Shown here piece after piece: positions 1-6,784 of a stretch of 9,492 bases of DNA. The translations under genes and the position numbers were made by a program. Below the pieces are notes generated by a model. The model was not told where the DNA came from, ran no database searches, and saw nothing but the letters and a program-made list of their open reading frames with translations. Position 1 is the stretch's first letter, and the number at the start of each line of letters is the position of its first letter. Origin of the DNA: Candidatus Competibacteraceae bacterium (GTDB lineage: Bacteria > Pseudomonadota > Gammaproteobacteria > Competibacterales > Competibacteraceae); NCBI GenBank assembly GCA_020444985.1, contig JAGRHK010000031.1, positions 1 through 9,492 of the forward strand, read 5' to 3'.

Positions 1-100
1 GGAGCAGATCGCCCGGGGGAAATCCATGATTATGGATGCGACGACGGAGGGAATCGCTCACCTGCTGATGCAGGGGACGCTTGTCATCCATTGTCGCCAT
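1..100 (-). CDS. GntR-family transcriptional regulator, N-terminal fragment (cut by window edge)
   Basis: Reading leftwards from an ATG at 100-98, the frame stays open to the window edge and gives about 33 residues. They contain LHQQVSDSLRRRIHNHG followed by FPPGDLL, which is the opening helix and turn of the GntR winged helix (family pattern: L-x-x-Q-V-x-x-x-L-x-x-x-I, then PPGxxL). An in-frame TGA lies three codons upstream, so the start must be the ATG at 100 or the one at 91. The Shine-Dalgarno sequence is weak. The gene follows the pdxA2 stop by 50 nt on the same strand, so it is probably the last or a late gene of the operon and its local repressor. The effector domain (FadR, HutC or other subfamily) is outside the window. 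The GntR fold assignment is fairly secure; its role as regulator of this operon is inferred from position. Confidence 0.78.
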   Translation of the reverse strand, partial: MATMDDKRPLHQQVSDSLRRRIHNHGFPPGDLL

Positions 101-150
101 GGTCTTTCATCGTATGTTTCGGCGTCACTTTTTTCTCGGTTTGCGTATAT

Positions 151-1179
151 CTAAGCGTCGCGCTTTGCCGCCTCCCACACATCGCCCCAACCGAGGGATA
201 GCGCCGCAGCACGTTCCGCCGCCAACACCAAACTGGCCTCACGGGCGATACCCTTACCTGCGATGTCGAAGGCGGTGCCATGATCGACCGAAACCCGCAC
301 CACGGGCAGCCCGACCGTAATATTGACCCCATCGTCACCATAGACCGCCTTGAACGGCGCGTGGCCCTGGTCATGATAGCAGACGATCACCATGTTCCAT
401 TTACCTTTGACGGCGGCCGGAATCGCGGCATCCGCTGGCAATGGACCTACGGCATTGATCCCACGGGCCTGCGCTGCGGCGACTGCTGGTGCCAGCACAT
501 CCTCATCCTCATTACCGAATAAGCGGTGTTCCCCCGCATGTGGGTTGAGGCCAACGACCACGATGGGTTCCTGAGGTTTGCCAAGTGCTCGGGAAAAGGC
601 AGCGACCAAATTCAGCACATTTTCCGTGCGCGTCGGGGTAATGCCCTCAATGGCCTGGCGCAGCGAGACATGCGTGGTGAGATGGAAGAAGAACAGATCG
701 CCAGCAGAGAGCACCAGCGAAAAGTTCTGGACACCGAATTGCTCGGCAAGCACTTCGGTGTGACCGGGATACAGATGGCCACCCAGGTGCATGGCTTCCT
801 TATTCAACGGTGCGGTGACGATACCATGCAACGCACCTTCCTGGGCCAAGCGGCAGGCTTCGACCACGAAGCGGTAGGCACCGTCCCCAGCGTCGGCATT
901 GACTTTACCGATGGGAACGTGGGCCAGCGATGGACCAACCTGCACCACCTCGATCAAGTCAGGGGCGTTGCTCGCTTGCGCTGGTGTGTCGATGACCCGA
1001 ACCGTAGCGGGATCGAGACCAGCGATTGTAGCGCCCTGACGCATTGCGTCCGCATCACCGATGACCACCAATGCCGCCTGCTTACGCAATTCTGGGTGAT
1101 TGAGCAGGGTCTTTGCAGTAATTTCAGGGCCGATGCCAGCAGCATCACCTATGGTGATGCCAAGAATAGGGATGGTCAT
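151..1179 (-). CDS. pdxA2: 4-phospho-D-threonate 3-dehydrogenase (PdxA2-type, PdxA family)
   Basis: A 342-residue NAD-dependent dehydrogenase of the PdxA family. Visible motifs are GDAAGIGPE (11-19), GHTE (His140), NPHAGE (His214), YHDQGH (His269) and SVDHGTA (His300). His140, His214 and His269 match the three divalent-metal ligands known in E. coli PdxA, so the active site looks intact. The start is the ATG at 1179, preceded by GGAGG at 1190-1186. A longer frame upstream to 1263 is only overlap with the kinase gene. The ATG overlaps the kinase stop as ATGA. In PdxA2 enzymes paired with DUF1537 kinases the known reaction is oxidation of 4-phospho-D-threonate at C3, followed by decarboxylation to dihydroxyacetone phosphate and CO2. 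The family alone could also be the vitamin B6 enzyme PdxA, which acts on 4-phosphohydroxythreonine. The kinase and permease neighbours argue for the catabolic role. Confidence 0.9.
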   Translation of the reverse strand: MTIPILGITIGDAAGIGPEITAKTLLNHPELRKQAALVVIGDADAMRQGATIAGLDPATVRVIDTPAQASNAPDLIEVVQVGPSLAHVPIGKVNADAGDGAYRFVVEACRLAQEGALHGIVTAPLNKEAMHLGGHLYPGHTEVLAEQFGVQNFSLVLSAGDLFFFHLTTHVSLRQAIEGITPTRTENVLNLVAAFSRALGKPQEPIVVVGLNPHAGEHRLFGNEDEDVLAPAVAAAQARGINAVGPLPADAAIPAAVKGKWNMVIVCYHDQGHAPFKAVYGDDGVNITVGLPVVRVSVDHGTAFDIAGKGIAREASLVLAAERAAALSLGWGDVWEAAKRDA

Positions 1180-2384
1180 ACCTTGCCTCCAGTTGTGAGA
1201 ATCGTGAGCAATTCGCTCAGAGTGGTTTCGGCGCCAAAACCGCCAGACTTGGTAATGACCCAAGTACCATCGTGGGCGCCACCAACGATTTGTGATAAGG
1301 GCACACCCTCAGCCGCCCGTGCTACCAAGTGCAGAGCCTGGGCGCCGAGTAGATCAAGAGTCGCTTGGGCGCCATCGCCACCGACTAGGATCAGAGCCTG
1401 TCCAGACTCCAGCGTCGCCACGACCTGACGCGCCAATCGGTCTGCCATCTCTCGCGGGTTTTCCTCCCTATCGCCAATAGATCGCACCACGGTGATGTCG
1501 GCGGAGTCTGTGTTTTTTTGGATCGCCCCATCCTGAGTCAGGATCTGCATTCGAGAACCAAACACCGTTTGCGCATGCGCGAGCTGACGCAGGGCGACAT
1601 CGTGCAGCGAACTTACCAATACGGTAACGCCTGCGCCGGGAGGCGCTATCTTTGAGGATCGAGAACGAGCGCGACCTCGCCAGAGTTGGGCGAGGGGAGC
1701 CGCCAGGCCAGCGGAACCCACCGGAATTGCGTCCATACCGAGTGCGCTCACGGCCTCAGCAAGCACCTGCAAGTCCTCGTCGCTGGTCGCATCCACCACC
1801 ACGACCTCAGCCCCCGCCGCCCGAATCGCCCATGCCAGCTTCTCCGGGTCCGAACCCGGAAGGAGGGATACTGCGCCGGGAATGAGGGCGGTGAGCGCGC
1901 TCGTAGTGACTGGAGTGACCGGATCGCGACCGGCTGGCGAGTCGGTCACATCAGCCCCATTGACGAGCAGGCGACCGTTTTGAATGGTCCTGCCCATCGC
2001 CGGATAGGCCGAACACACGACCGCTTTTGCCGCCGGATGCGCACGCCGCCAAGCAGAGAGCGCGCCGCTGATCTGGCCGGCTACACTGCCACGCATCGTC
2101 GAATCGATTTTCAGGTAGATCTGTTGGGCGCCACTACCGAGTGCGCTACATACTGCCTGCTGTGTGCGCTCGGCGGCTTTGTGTGTCGAAAGCGCCCGGG
2201 AGTCGGTGGAGCATGAAGTCGCCCGGTCGCTATCGGCGCCTACATCTAGCGGTAGGCCCATGAGTAGATAAGCGTCCCATCCAGCCTCGTGGAATTGCAG
2301 GACGGAGTCGGTAGCGCCCGTCAAATCGTCAGCAACGATGGCGATCTGACGGATGGTCATCAATGGTATCGTCATCACAGTCAC
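1176..2384 (-). CDS. dtnK: Four-carbon acid sugar kinase (DUF1537 family), probably D-threonate 4-kinase
   Basis: A 402-residue protein with the full DUF1537 layout. The N-terminal substrate domain begins IAIVADDLTGATDS (DDLTGA at 19-24) and carries KIDSTMRG (92-99). The C-terminal nucleotide-binding part carries VGGDGAQAT (334-342) and TKSGGFG (378-384). The family phosphorylates the terminal hydroxyl of C4 sugar acids such as D-threonate, L-threonate or D-erythronate. Linkage to a PdxA2-type dehydrogenase, rather than to an aldolase-type decarboxylase and isomerase, points to D-threonate. I use the GTG at 2384, whose GTGA overlaps the permease stop by 4 nt, mirroring the ATGA overlap with pdxA2. 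ATG codons at 2375 and 2360 are alternatives, since none has a clear Shine-Dalgarno sequence and the conserved domain begins only after the last of them. Translation is probably coupled to that of the permease. Substrate is inferred. Confidence 0.88.
   Translation of the reverse strand: MTVMTIPLMTIRQIAIVADDLTGATDSVLQFHEAGWDAYLLMGLPLDVGADSDRATSCSTDSRALSTHKAAERTQQAVCSALGSGAQQIYLKIDSTMRGSVAGQISGALSAWRRAHPAAKAVVCSAYPAMGRTIQNGRLLVNGADVTDSPAGRDPVTPVTTSALTALIPGAVSLLPGSDPEKLAWAIRAAGAEVVVVDATSDEDLQVLAEAVSALGMDAIPVGSAGLAAPLAQLWRGRARSRSSKIAPPGAGVTVLVSSLHDVALRQLAHAQTVFGSRMQILTQDGAIQKNTDSADITVVRSIGDREENPREMADRLARQVVATLESGQALILVGGDGAQATLDLLGAQALHLVARAAEGVPLSQIVGGAHDGTWVITKSGGFGAETTLSELLTILTTGGKV
1186..1190 (-). 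promoter_or_regulatory. Ribosome binding site of pdxA2
   Basis: GGAGG on the minus strand, 6 nt before the ATG at 1179. It lies inside the last codons of the upstream kinase gene. It fixes the pdxA2 start and rules out the longer frame reaching to 1263. Confidence 0.85.
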
Positions 2385-3433
2385 AACTTTGGTTCGGAGA
2401 TGCCAAGTTCACGCTTGTCGAGTTCGGCGATTTCTTCCTCGGATAGCAACCCGCCCTCACGCTTGAGCATCCATGAGGCCAGAAGCGGGGCAGTGATGGC
2501 GCTGACCAGAACGGCTGCGGCTACTTGTGCGGTTGCGGTTCCCACAAATGGCGCGAAGCTCGGGTCGGCGGCGCCAATGATGGCCGGGGTGGCGATGGCA
2601 TTGCCGGCCGTCGTTCCTGCTGCGAAACCGATTCCAGAGCGATAACCACGACGAAGTAGGAACTTGTAGCCCAGATACACCAAAAAACCCGTGAACGGAG
2701 AGATGATCAGGGCAGCCAACACTCCAGAGATACCGCCGGAAATCACATTACTCAGGTTGATGCCAGTGCCGAGTGCGAAGGCAAAAAACGGAATGACGAT
2801 CCCTGGAGTTTTGGTCAGCACATCCCGCCATTTCGGGTCGAGGTTACCGACTACCATGCCCAGAATGAACGGAACCACCGCACCAAGCAGGGCGAGGAAA
2901 GGAATCTGCGCCAAGCCCGATGCGCCTAGGAACAACATCGAGAAGAACGGACCATCATTGAGCGCGGAAGCGATGTAAGCGCCACGATCACGCTTGTCAC
3001 CGTAACGCCCGGTGAAGGCTAACCACAGGCCACCGTTGGAATTATCGACCATGGCGAGCAGCCCAAGGATGGACAGACCAAAGATACCGTTGACGCCCAC
3101 CAGATGCCCCAACAAGATGATCAGAGAGGCTGGGATCAAGGATTTAGTCACCAGGATCACGCCGGTTGTGGCGAGTACCGGGCCACTGGTGCGCAAGGTA
3201 ACCTGCGTCCCTGTTGCGAAAATCAAAAGGGCAATCAAGGGCATGGCGCTGCCCTTAAATAAGGCCGTGGTGAATGATCCGATCTCCAAGGCAGGCATGG
3301 CGAAAGTGCCGATGATGCTGCCCAGAATGAGCGGGATCAGCATCAAGCCGCCCGGGATTTTATTCATCCATTCGTATAGGGGGGCAATGGTGCGATCTGC
3401 TTGTTCTACTGCGGACTGTTTGTCAATTGACAT
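2381..3433 (-). CDS. KdgT-family sugar-acid permease
   Basis: A 350-residue inner-membrane protein. Its opening NKIPGGLMLIPLILGSIIGTF (24-44) is typical of 2-keto-3-deoxygluconate permeases. About ten hydrophobic segments follow, with the polar motifs AMVDNSNGGLW (127-137), ALNDGPFF (157-164) and AAGTTAGNAIATPA (271-284) inside the membrane region. A short hydrophilic tail (about 323-350) and a roughly 20-residue N-terminal extension make it slightly longer than E. coli KdgT (327 residues). The start is the ATG at 3433, 5 nt after a strong GGAGGAG; the frame also opens upstream at a TTG (3460), which lacks support. First gene of the operon, it should import the substrate of the downstream kinase. 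I leave the symbol blank because the neighbours suggest a C4 acid such as D-threonate rather than ketodeoxygluconate. Confidence 0.88.
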   Translation of the reverse strand: MSIDKQSAVEQADRTIAPLYEWMNKIPGGLMLIPLILGSIIGTFAMPALEIGSFTTALFKGSAMPLIALLIFATGTQVTLRTSGPVLATTGVILVTKSLIPASLIILLGHLVGVNGIFGLSILGLLAMVDNSNGGLWLAFTGRYGDKRDRGAYIASALNDGPFFSMLFLGASGLAQIPFLALLGAVVPFILGMVVGNLDPKWRDVLTKTPGIVIPFFAFALGTGINLSNVISGGISGVLAALIISPFTGFLVYLGYKFLLRRGYRSGIGFAAGTTAGNAIATPAIIGAADPSFAPFVGTATAQVAAAVLVSAITAPLLASWMLKREGGLLSEEEIAELDKRELGISEPKL

Positions 3434-3438
3434 ACCTT

Positions 3439-3445
3439 CTCCTCC
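3439..3445 (-). promoter_or_regulatory. Strong ribosome binding site of the permease gene
   Basis: GGAGGAG on the minus strand, 5 nt before the ATG at 3433. It is the best Shine-Dalgarno match I found in the window and decides the permease start. Confidence 0.85.
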
Positions 3446-3480
3446 AAAAAGTGTTGTCAAGGATGATTTTGATTTAATAC

Positions 3481-3493
3481 GTACAAGTTGTAC
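3481..3493. promoter_or_regulatory. Perfect 13-bp palindrome, candidate GntR operator
   Basis: GTACAA-G-TTGTAC has perfect 6-bp arms around a single central base. It lies 48 nt upstream of the permease ATG and roughly 35 nt upstream of its ribosome binding site, where it would overlap or flank the operon promoter. Its size and symmetry fit operators of FadR-type GntR regulators, which are short AT-containing palindromes. A GntR gene lies at the far end of the same operon. I could not place the -10 and -35 boxes with confidence; TATTAA and TAGTAT, read on the minus strand, flank the palindrome. Assignment to that regulator is inferred. Confidence 0.6.
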
Positions 3494-3685
3494 ATACTAC
3501 AGGTATGCAGAATGCGCGCGTAGACGAATGCTGTCAAGCGCTGCATTTATGGCGTTTTAAGAACGGTGCTGAGGGAGGAGTATCCAAGCCAAGGCTTATA
3601 GGTATGACCCATGCTGATATTCGTCATGCTAGAGCTGAAAGAAAATCATTATTCCTGATAATAGGACTAATCATGAATTTTATCT

Positions 3686-3691
3686 TATAAT
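3686..3691 (+). promoter_or_regulatory. Candidate -10 box for the KfrA-like gene
   Basis: A perfect TATAAT in an AT-rich stretch, 83 nt before the start codon. No good -35 hexamer is present 16-18 nt upstream (the best is AGGACT or TAGGAC), so the promoter is weak or activator-dependent if real. Transcription would start near 3698, just before the repeat cluster at 3707-3738, which is a position suited to repression. Confidence 0.4.
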
Positions 3692-3706
3692 GTGCTGTAA
3701 AAATAC

Positions 3707-3738
3707 GTATCATGTAATCATGATATTTTATATGATAC
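3707..3738. promoter_or_regulatory. TATCATG/CATGATA inverted-repeat cluster, candidate KfrA autoregulatory operator
   Basis: TATCATG (3708-3714), spacer TAAT, then CATGATA (3719-3725) form a perfect 7-bp inverted repeat. Six bases later ATGATAC (3732-3738) gives a third arm that pairs perfectly with GTATCAT at 3707-3713. A further partial copy, ATCATGA, lies at 3670-3676. The cluster lies 37-68 nt before the start of the KfrA-like gene. Plasmid KfrA proteins are known to bind inverted repeats at their own promoter and repress it, so self-regulation is a reasonable inference. Confidence 0.55.
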
Positions 3739-3774
3739 TCATCTCCATTCTCTAAATCTCAGGGGTAATCCCGT

Positions 3775-4833
3775 ATGGCGCGTTCTGGAATCCGTTATGA
3801 AGAAGTTCGGGAAGCTGCCGAACATTTGCTTGGCCGCGGTTTACATCCCACGATTCAACGGGTGCGCGAAGTACTCGGCACCGGCAGCAACACCACCATC
3901 AGTGAGCATCTCAAACGCTGGCAACAACACATGGCCAACGCGCCACGCGCTGTATTGCCGCCGGCAGTGCCAGAAACCGTAACGACGGCCATGGAAACCT
4001 TCTGGAAAATTGCCATTCAGTCCGCCGAAGCCGCTTTTGAGGAGCAACGCAACCGCGCCTTGCAAGCGGTCACGACTGCCGAACAGGCTCGCGACAACGC
4101 CCTGGCTGCATCGCAACAGGCGCAAGCGGAGGCCGCTGAAACCCAACATCAGTGGGAAATCGCACAAACGGAACAACGCGATTTGACCGATCGCCTGCTT
4201 GTGGAACAAGAGCGTCGGGCCGCCGCAGAAACGTCCATTCAAGCCGCCGAGGAACGGGTGCAAGCCGCTACCGCTGCTATTGTGGAAATGCGTGCGGAAA
4301 CCGATTCCCGGATTGCGCAGATGAACACCACCCTTCTGCAACTCCGTGAGGACCTTGATCAGCAACGTCTGGAAGCAGAACAGCGACTTGAATACGAACG
4401 CCAGCGCGGTGAGGCCAATGAGGCGCGATTGATGCAAATGCTGGATCGGGAACGCGCCGAGCGCGCTGCGGAACAGCAGACATTCGCCACAGAACGCCAA
4501 AATCGCCTGCATCAGGAGTCAACGTTGATGCATCAACTGGAAAGCATTCAACGAGAACGTGGAGAATTACAGCGCTATCAGGCCAGCGCCCAGGAACGGC
4601 TGGAGCAAACCACCGCAACCCTGGAGACGCTGAATGCGACGCTTGAACAGCGCGAGCAACACGTTCAGGAAACCGGACATGCACTGGCAATCCTGCAAAT
4701 ACGTTTGGAAACCGAAGTCAATTTGCGGCAACGCCTGGAGCAGGAAACCGTGGAAATGCGCGAACTGCTCAAGAAAATCATGACTCAGCCCGACAATAAA
4801 ATATTGATTAAAAATGATATTTTATCAGACTAG
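3775..4833 (+). CDS. KfrA-like DNA-binding coiled-coil protein
   Basis: A 352-residue protein in two parts. Residues 5-50 match the KfrA N-terminal DNA-binding domain, with GLHPTIQRVREVLGTGSN (22-39) and TISEHLKRW (41-49). This is the PTxxxVRxxLGxGS...TI...LxxW pattern of the plasmid replication-region DNA-binding family. From about 75 to 335 the sequence is almost continuous charged helix rich in Glu, Gln, Ala and Arg, with few prolines and heptad-like leucines, so a long coiled coil. The last 20 residues differ and are rich in Lys, Ile and Asn. Known KfrA proteins are plasmid-borne autorepressors thought to act in partition or nucleoid-like structures. Related proteins also occur on chromosomes, where their role is poorly known. 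AGGGG at 3761-3765, 9 nt before the ATG, is a modest ribosome binding site. The gene stands alone, divergent from the permease operon and convergent with norD. Confidence 0.82.
   Translation: MARSGIRYEEVREAAEHLLGRGLHPTIQRVREVLGTGSNTTISEHLKRWQQHMANAPRAVLPPAVPETVTTAMETFWKIAIQSAEAAFEEQRNRALQAVTTAEQARDNALAASQQAQAEAAETQHQWEIAQTEQRDLTDRLLVEQERRAAAETSIQAAEERVQAATAAIVEMRAETDSRIAQMNTTLLQLREDLDQQRLEAEQRLEYERQRGEANEARLMQMLDRERAERAAEQQTFATERQNRLHQESTLMHQLESIQRERGELQRYQASAQERLEQTTATLETLNATLEQREQHVQETGHALAILQIRLETEVNLRQRLEQETVEMRELLKKIMTQPDNKILIKNDILSD
4796..4825. repeat. Perfect 9-bp AT-only inverted repeat at the 3' end of the KfrA-like gene
   Basis: ATAAAATAT (4796-4804) and ATATTTTAT (4817-4825) are exact inverse copies 12 nt apart, inside the last codons of the gene. 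The right arm, with preceding bases ATG, repeats the 12-mer ATGATATTTTAT that also occurs upstream of the gene at 3720-3731. An A/T-only stem is a poor transcription terminator, so a protein-binding role is as likely as an RNA one. Confidence 0.5.
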
Positions 4834-4850
4834 ACTTATTCAACCCCCGG

Positions 4851-4870
4851 ATTGCGCCGGTCGCAATTTT
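4851..4870 (+). terminator. Weak candidate intrinsic terminator of the KfrA-like gene
   Basis: ATTGCG (4851-4856), loop CCGGT, CGCAAT (4862-4867), running directly into TTT. The stem is 6 bp, extendable by two G-U pairs. It lies 17 nt after the stop codon. The T-run is only four bases before A residues begin, so efficiency may be low. On the minus strand no T-run follows, so it should not stop transcription coming from norD. Both flanking genes point into this 100-bp gap. Confidence 0.45.
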
Positions 4871-4933
4871 AAAAACAAAGACTGTCCAAACCGCTCATAG
4901 ACCAATGACAGGCGCATGGAACCTAGTAATCGC

Positions 4934-6772
4934 TCAGGCCGTCAGGCGCGTATAGAGCAACAACAACTGGCGCGGCAAATCTTCCGGATGGCGAATCAAC
5001 ACGAAACCGTCTTTGCCGAACAGATACGGCAAATAATCATCCGCCTCCTGATCAATCGTCACGCAGAACGGATACAACCCCGCGCGCCGCGCCTCGATCA
5101 GCGCCATGCGGGTGTCTTCAATCCCATAGCGCCCCTCATAATGGTCTAGATCATTCGGCTTGCCATCGGTCAACAGCAACAACAGCCGACGAGCAGCGAC
5201 CTGCCGACCGAGCGCCAGCGTCGCGTAACGCACCGCCGCGCCCATGCGCGTGTAATAACCCGGTTTGATAGCGTTAATCCGCCCCCGGATGGTTGCCGTA
5301 TATCGCTCACTGAAACTTTTGATGCGTTGCACCCGGACATGCTGGCGCTTGCGCGAGGAAAAACCGTACAACGCAAAGCGATCGCCGGTTGCCGCCAACG
5401 CTTCGGCGAACAGAAACAAACTGTCACGGATCATCTCGATGACGCGCCCGTGATTATTCACCCAAGCGTCGGTAGACAGCGACAAGTCCGCCAATAAAAG
5501 ACAGGCCAGATCACGCTCCTGCCGGGCCAGTTGCCGGTATAACCCACGTTCATGACCCGCTTCGCCGCTGGCGCTGTCCGCAGCGTAACGCACGCAGGCG
5601 TCCAGATCGAATTCCTCGCCCTCAGGTTGGGCGCTGCGCCAGCCTCGCGCCGGACGCAGCACTTCAAACTGGCGGCGCAAGCGTTGTGCCGTGCGACGTA
5701 AGAGCAGCGGTAATTCACACGGCGTCGCCCGTCGCGCCAGCATCTCCTGCACCGCACAGTAATCGGGTAACAGCGCCCGTTTTCGATAATCCCATTCTGG
5801 AAAAGGCAAGCCCGGACCCAGCGGCAGATCATCCTCGCTAGCGGAAGGCAAATCGAGATCGAAACGCACCCGCGCGGCAGTACTGGAGTCATCCTGCGCA
5901 AGGCTCAACACCGGCATATCATGAGCCGCCCGCCCGGCGTCCGGCGCTGAATCGTCATCATCCGGGCGATTCACCCGCACAAACTCGGCCCAAGACAACA
6001 AGCTTTCAGCGCGAAACGGCAGCAGGAACGGATTTTGCCGCTCCGGCAGATCGGTATATTCCGCACGCCGACGCTGCCGATCACGCGCCACGGGTTGACC
6101 ACTCGGTTGACGCGCGTCCGCCGAGGCATCCTTGCGTTTGCGTTGGGTCCCCGCCGGGGCCGGCGGAGGATACAGCCAGAGTGGAACGGCGGATAACGGT
6201 CGCCGCGCCACGGGCCATTGATCAACGCTGCCGGGTTCCTGCAACGCCTGACGCAACGCCGTTTCCTGCGCGGCTTCATCCGGCGGCAGTTGCGTCGGGG
6301 ACATCCGCACCTTCAACACAGCCTCGACCAGTCGCCAGTAACGCGACCGCAGACCCGGATAGCGCGCTAACGTTATTTGCGTCGCCTGCTGATTCCGCGC
6401 CCACCAGGTTGCATCCGCCTCCACACTATCGTGCGTAGCGGCCAGGGCAATCAGCCACAGATACAGATCGCGGTTCAAAGCCCGGCTTGGCAATACCGCC
6501 AGTTGTCCGGGTAATTGCAGCGTTTCCCCGTCCCGGCAAGCCTGCTCCACAGTATCGCCAACCCCGGCGATGCGCGCCAGCCAGCCGCGCCGCGCGCCTT
6601 GTTGCTGCGCTGACGCGGGAACCACACGCAGACCCGGATCGCCCCCGAAAGCGCGAAACAGCAAGCCGGCGGTTTTCTCCATTTCCGTCAGTGTGACCGC
6701 CGCCTCCGGCGTCGACGGTTGCGCCATACGGGTAATCCAGCGATGCCACAGCGCGCCAACCTGCTCTTCCAT
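4934..6772 (-). CDS. norD: Nitric oxide reductase activation protein NorD (VWA domain)
   Basis: A 612-residue protein, close to the usual NorD length. The N-terminus MEEQVGALWHRWITR and the LLFRAFGGDPG segment (37-47) are typical of the family. The middle (about 205-310) is a low-complexity, charged linker. The C-terminal von Willebrand A domain (about 420-612) has a complete metal-ion-dependent adhesion site: DLSLS (Asp429, Ser431, Ser433), Thr508 in GYYTRMG, and LTDGKPND (Asp536). NorD works with the AAA+ protein NorQ to activate the NorCB nitric oxide reductase, and is thought to help insert the non-haem iron of the active site. It is the last gene of the cluster, starting 12 nt after the polyferredoxin stop and in the same frame. 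That stop excludes any earlier start, and no clear ribosome binding site is seen, so reinitiation is likely. Confidence 0.93.
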   Translation of the reverse strand: MEEQVGALWHRWITRMAQPSTPEAAVTLTEMEKTAGLLFRAFGGDPGLRVVPASAQQQGARRGWLARIAGVGDTVEQACRDGETLQLPGQLAVLPSRALNRDLYLWLIALAATHDSVEADATWWARNQQATQITLARYPGLRSRYWRLVEAVLKVRMSPTQLPPDEAAQETALRQALQEPGSVDQWPVARRPLSAVPLWLYPPPAPAGTQRKRKDASADARQPSGQPVARDRQRRRAEYTDLPERQNPFLLPFRAESLLSWAEFVRVNRPDDDDSAPDAGRAAHDMPVLSLAQDDSSTAARVRFDLDLPSASEDDLPLGPGLPFPEWDYRKRALLPDYCAVQEMLARRATPCELPLLLRRTAQRLRRQFEVLRPARGWRSAQPEGEEFDLDACVRYAADSASGEAGHERGLYRQLARQERDLACLLLADLSLSTDAWVNNHGRVIEMIRDSLFLFAEALAATGDRFALYGFSSRKRQHVRVQRIKSFSERYTATIRGRINAIKPGYYTRMGAAVRYATLALGRQVAARRLLLLLTDGKPNDLDHYEGRYGIEDTRMALIEARRAGLYPFCVTIDQEADDYLPYLFGKDGFVLIRHPEDLPRQLLLLYTRLTA

Positions 6773-6784
6773 GTCAAAGTGGCT

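Larger units (their letters stand above)
3434..3774. promoter_or_regulatory. Divergent intergenic regulatory region between the permease operon and the KfrA-like gene
   Basis: This is 341 bases without a convincing gene, clearly richer in A and T than its flanks, especially at 3640-3760. It must hold the leftward promoter of the permease-kinase-pdxA2-gntR operon and the rightward promoter of the KfrA-like gene. Two separate repeat systems are visible: a 13-bp palindrome at 3481-3493 near the permease, and a cluster of TATCATG/CATGATA repeats at 3707-3738 near the KfrA-like gene. A 61-codon frame at 3505-3690 has no ribosome binding site and an unremarkable translation, so I do not call it. 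The middle (about 3500-3640) shows nothing further that I can name. Confidence 0.7.

Noticed and set aside
151..1179. PdxA as a vitamin B6 biosynthesis gene
   Set aside because: The fold and metal ligands would allow it, but overlap with a DUF1537 kinase and linkage to a sugar-acid permease and GntR gene fit the catabolic PdxA2 role much better.
526..1428. A 300-codon open frame on the plus strand
   Set aside because: It lies entirely antisense to pdxA2 and the kinase gene, whose products carry intact active-site motifs. The plus-strand translation has no recognisable domain and no ribosome binding site.
3505..3690. A 61-codon frame in the intergenic region
   Set aside because: It has no ribosome binding site and no recognisable pattern, and its end lies in the AT-rich promoter of the KfrA-like gene. 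Most likely spurious.
3841..4512. A 223-codon open frame on the minus strand
   Set aside because: It is a shadow of the coiled-coil gene, whose repeated Glu/Gln/Ala codons leave the opposite strand free of stops. There is no promoter, ribosome site or domain.
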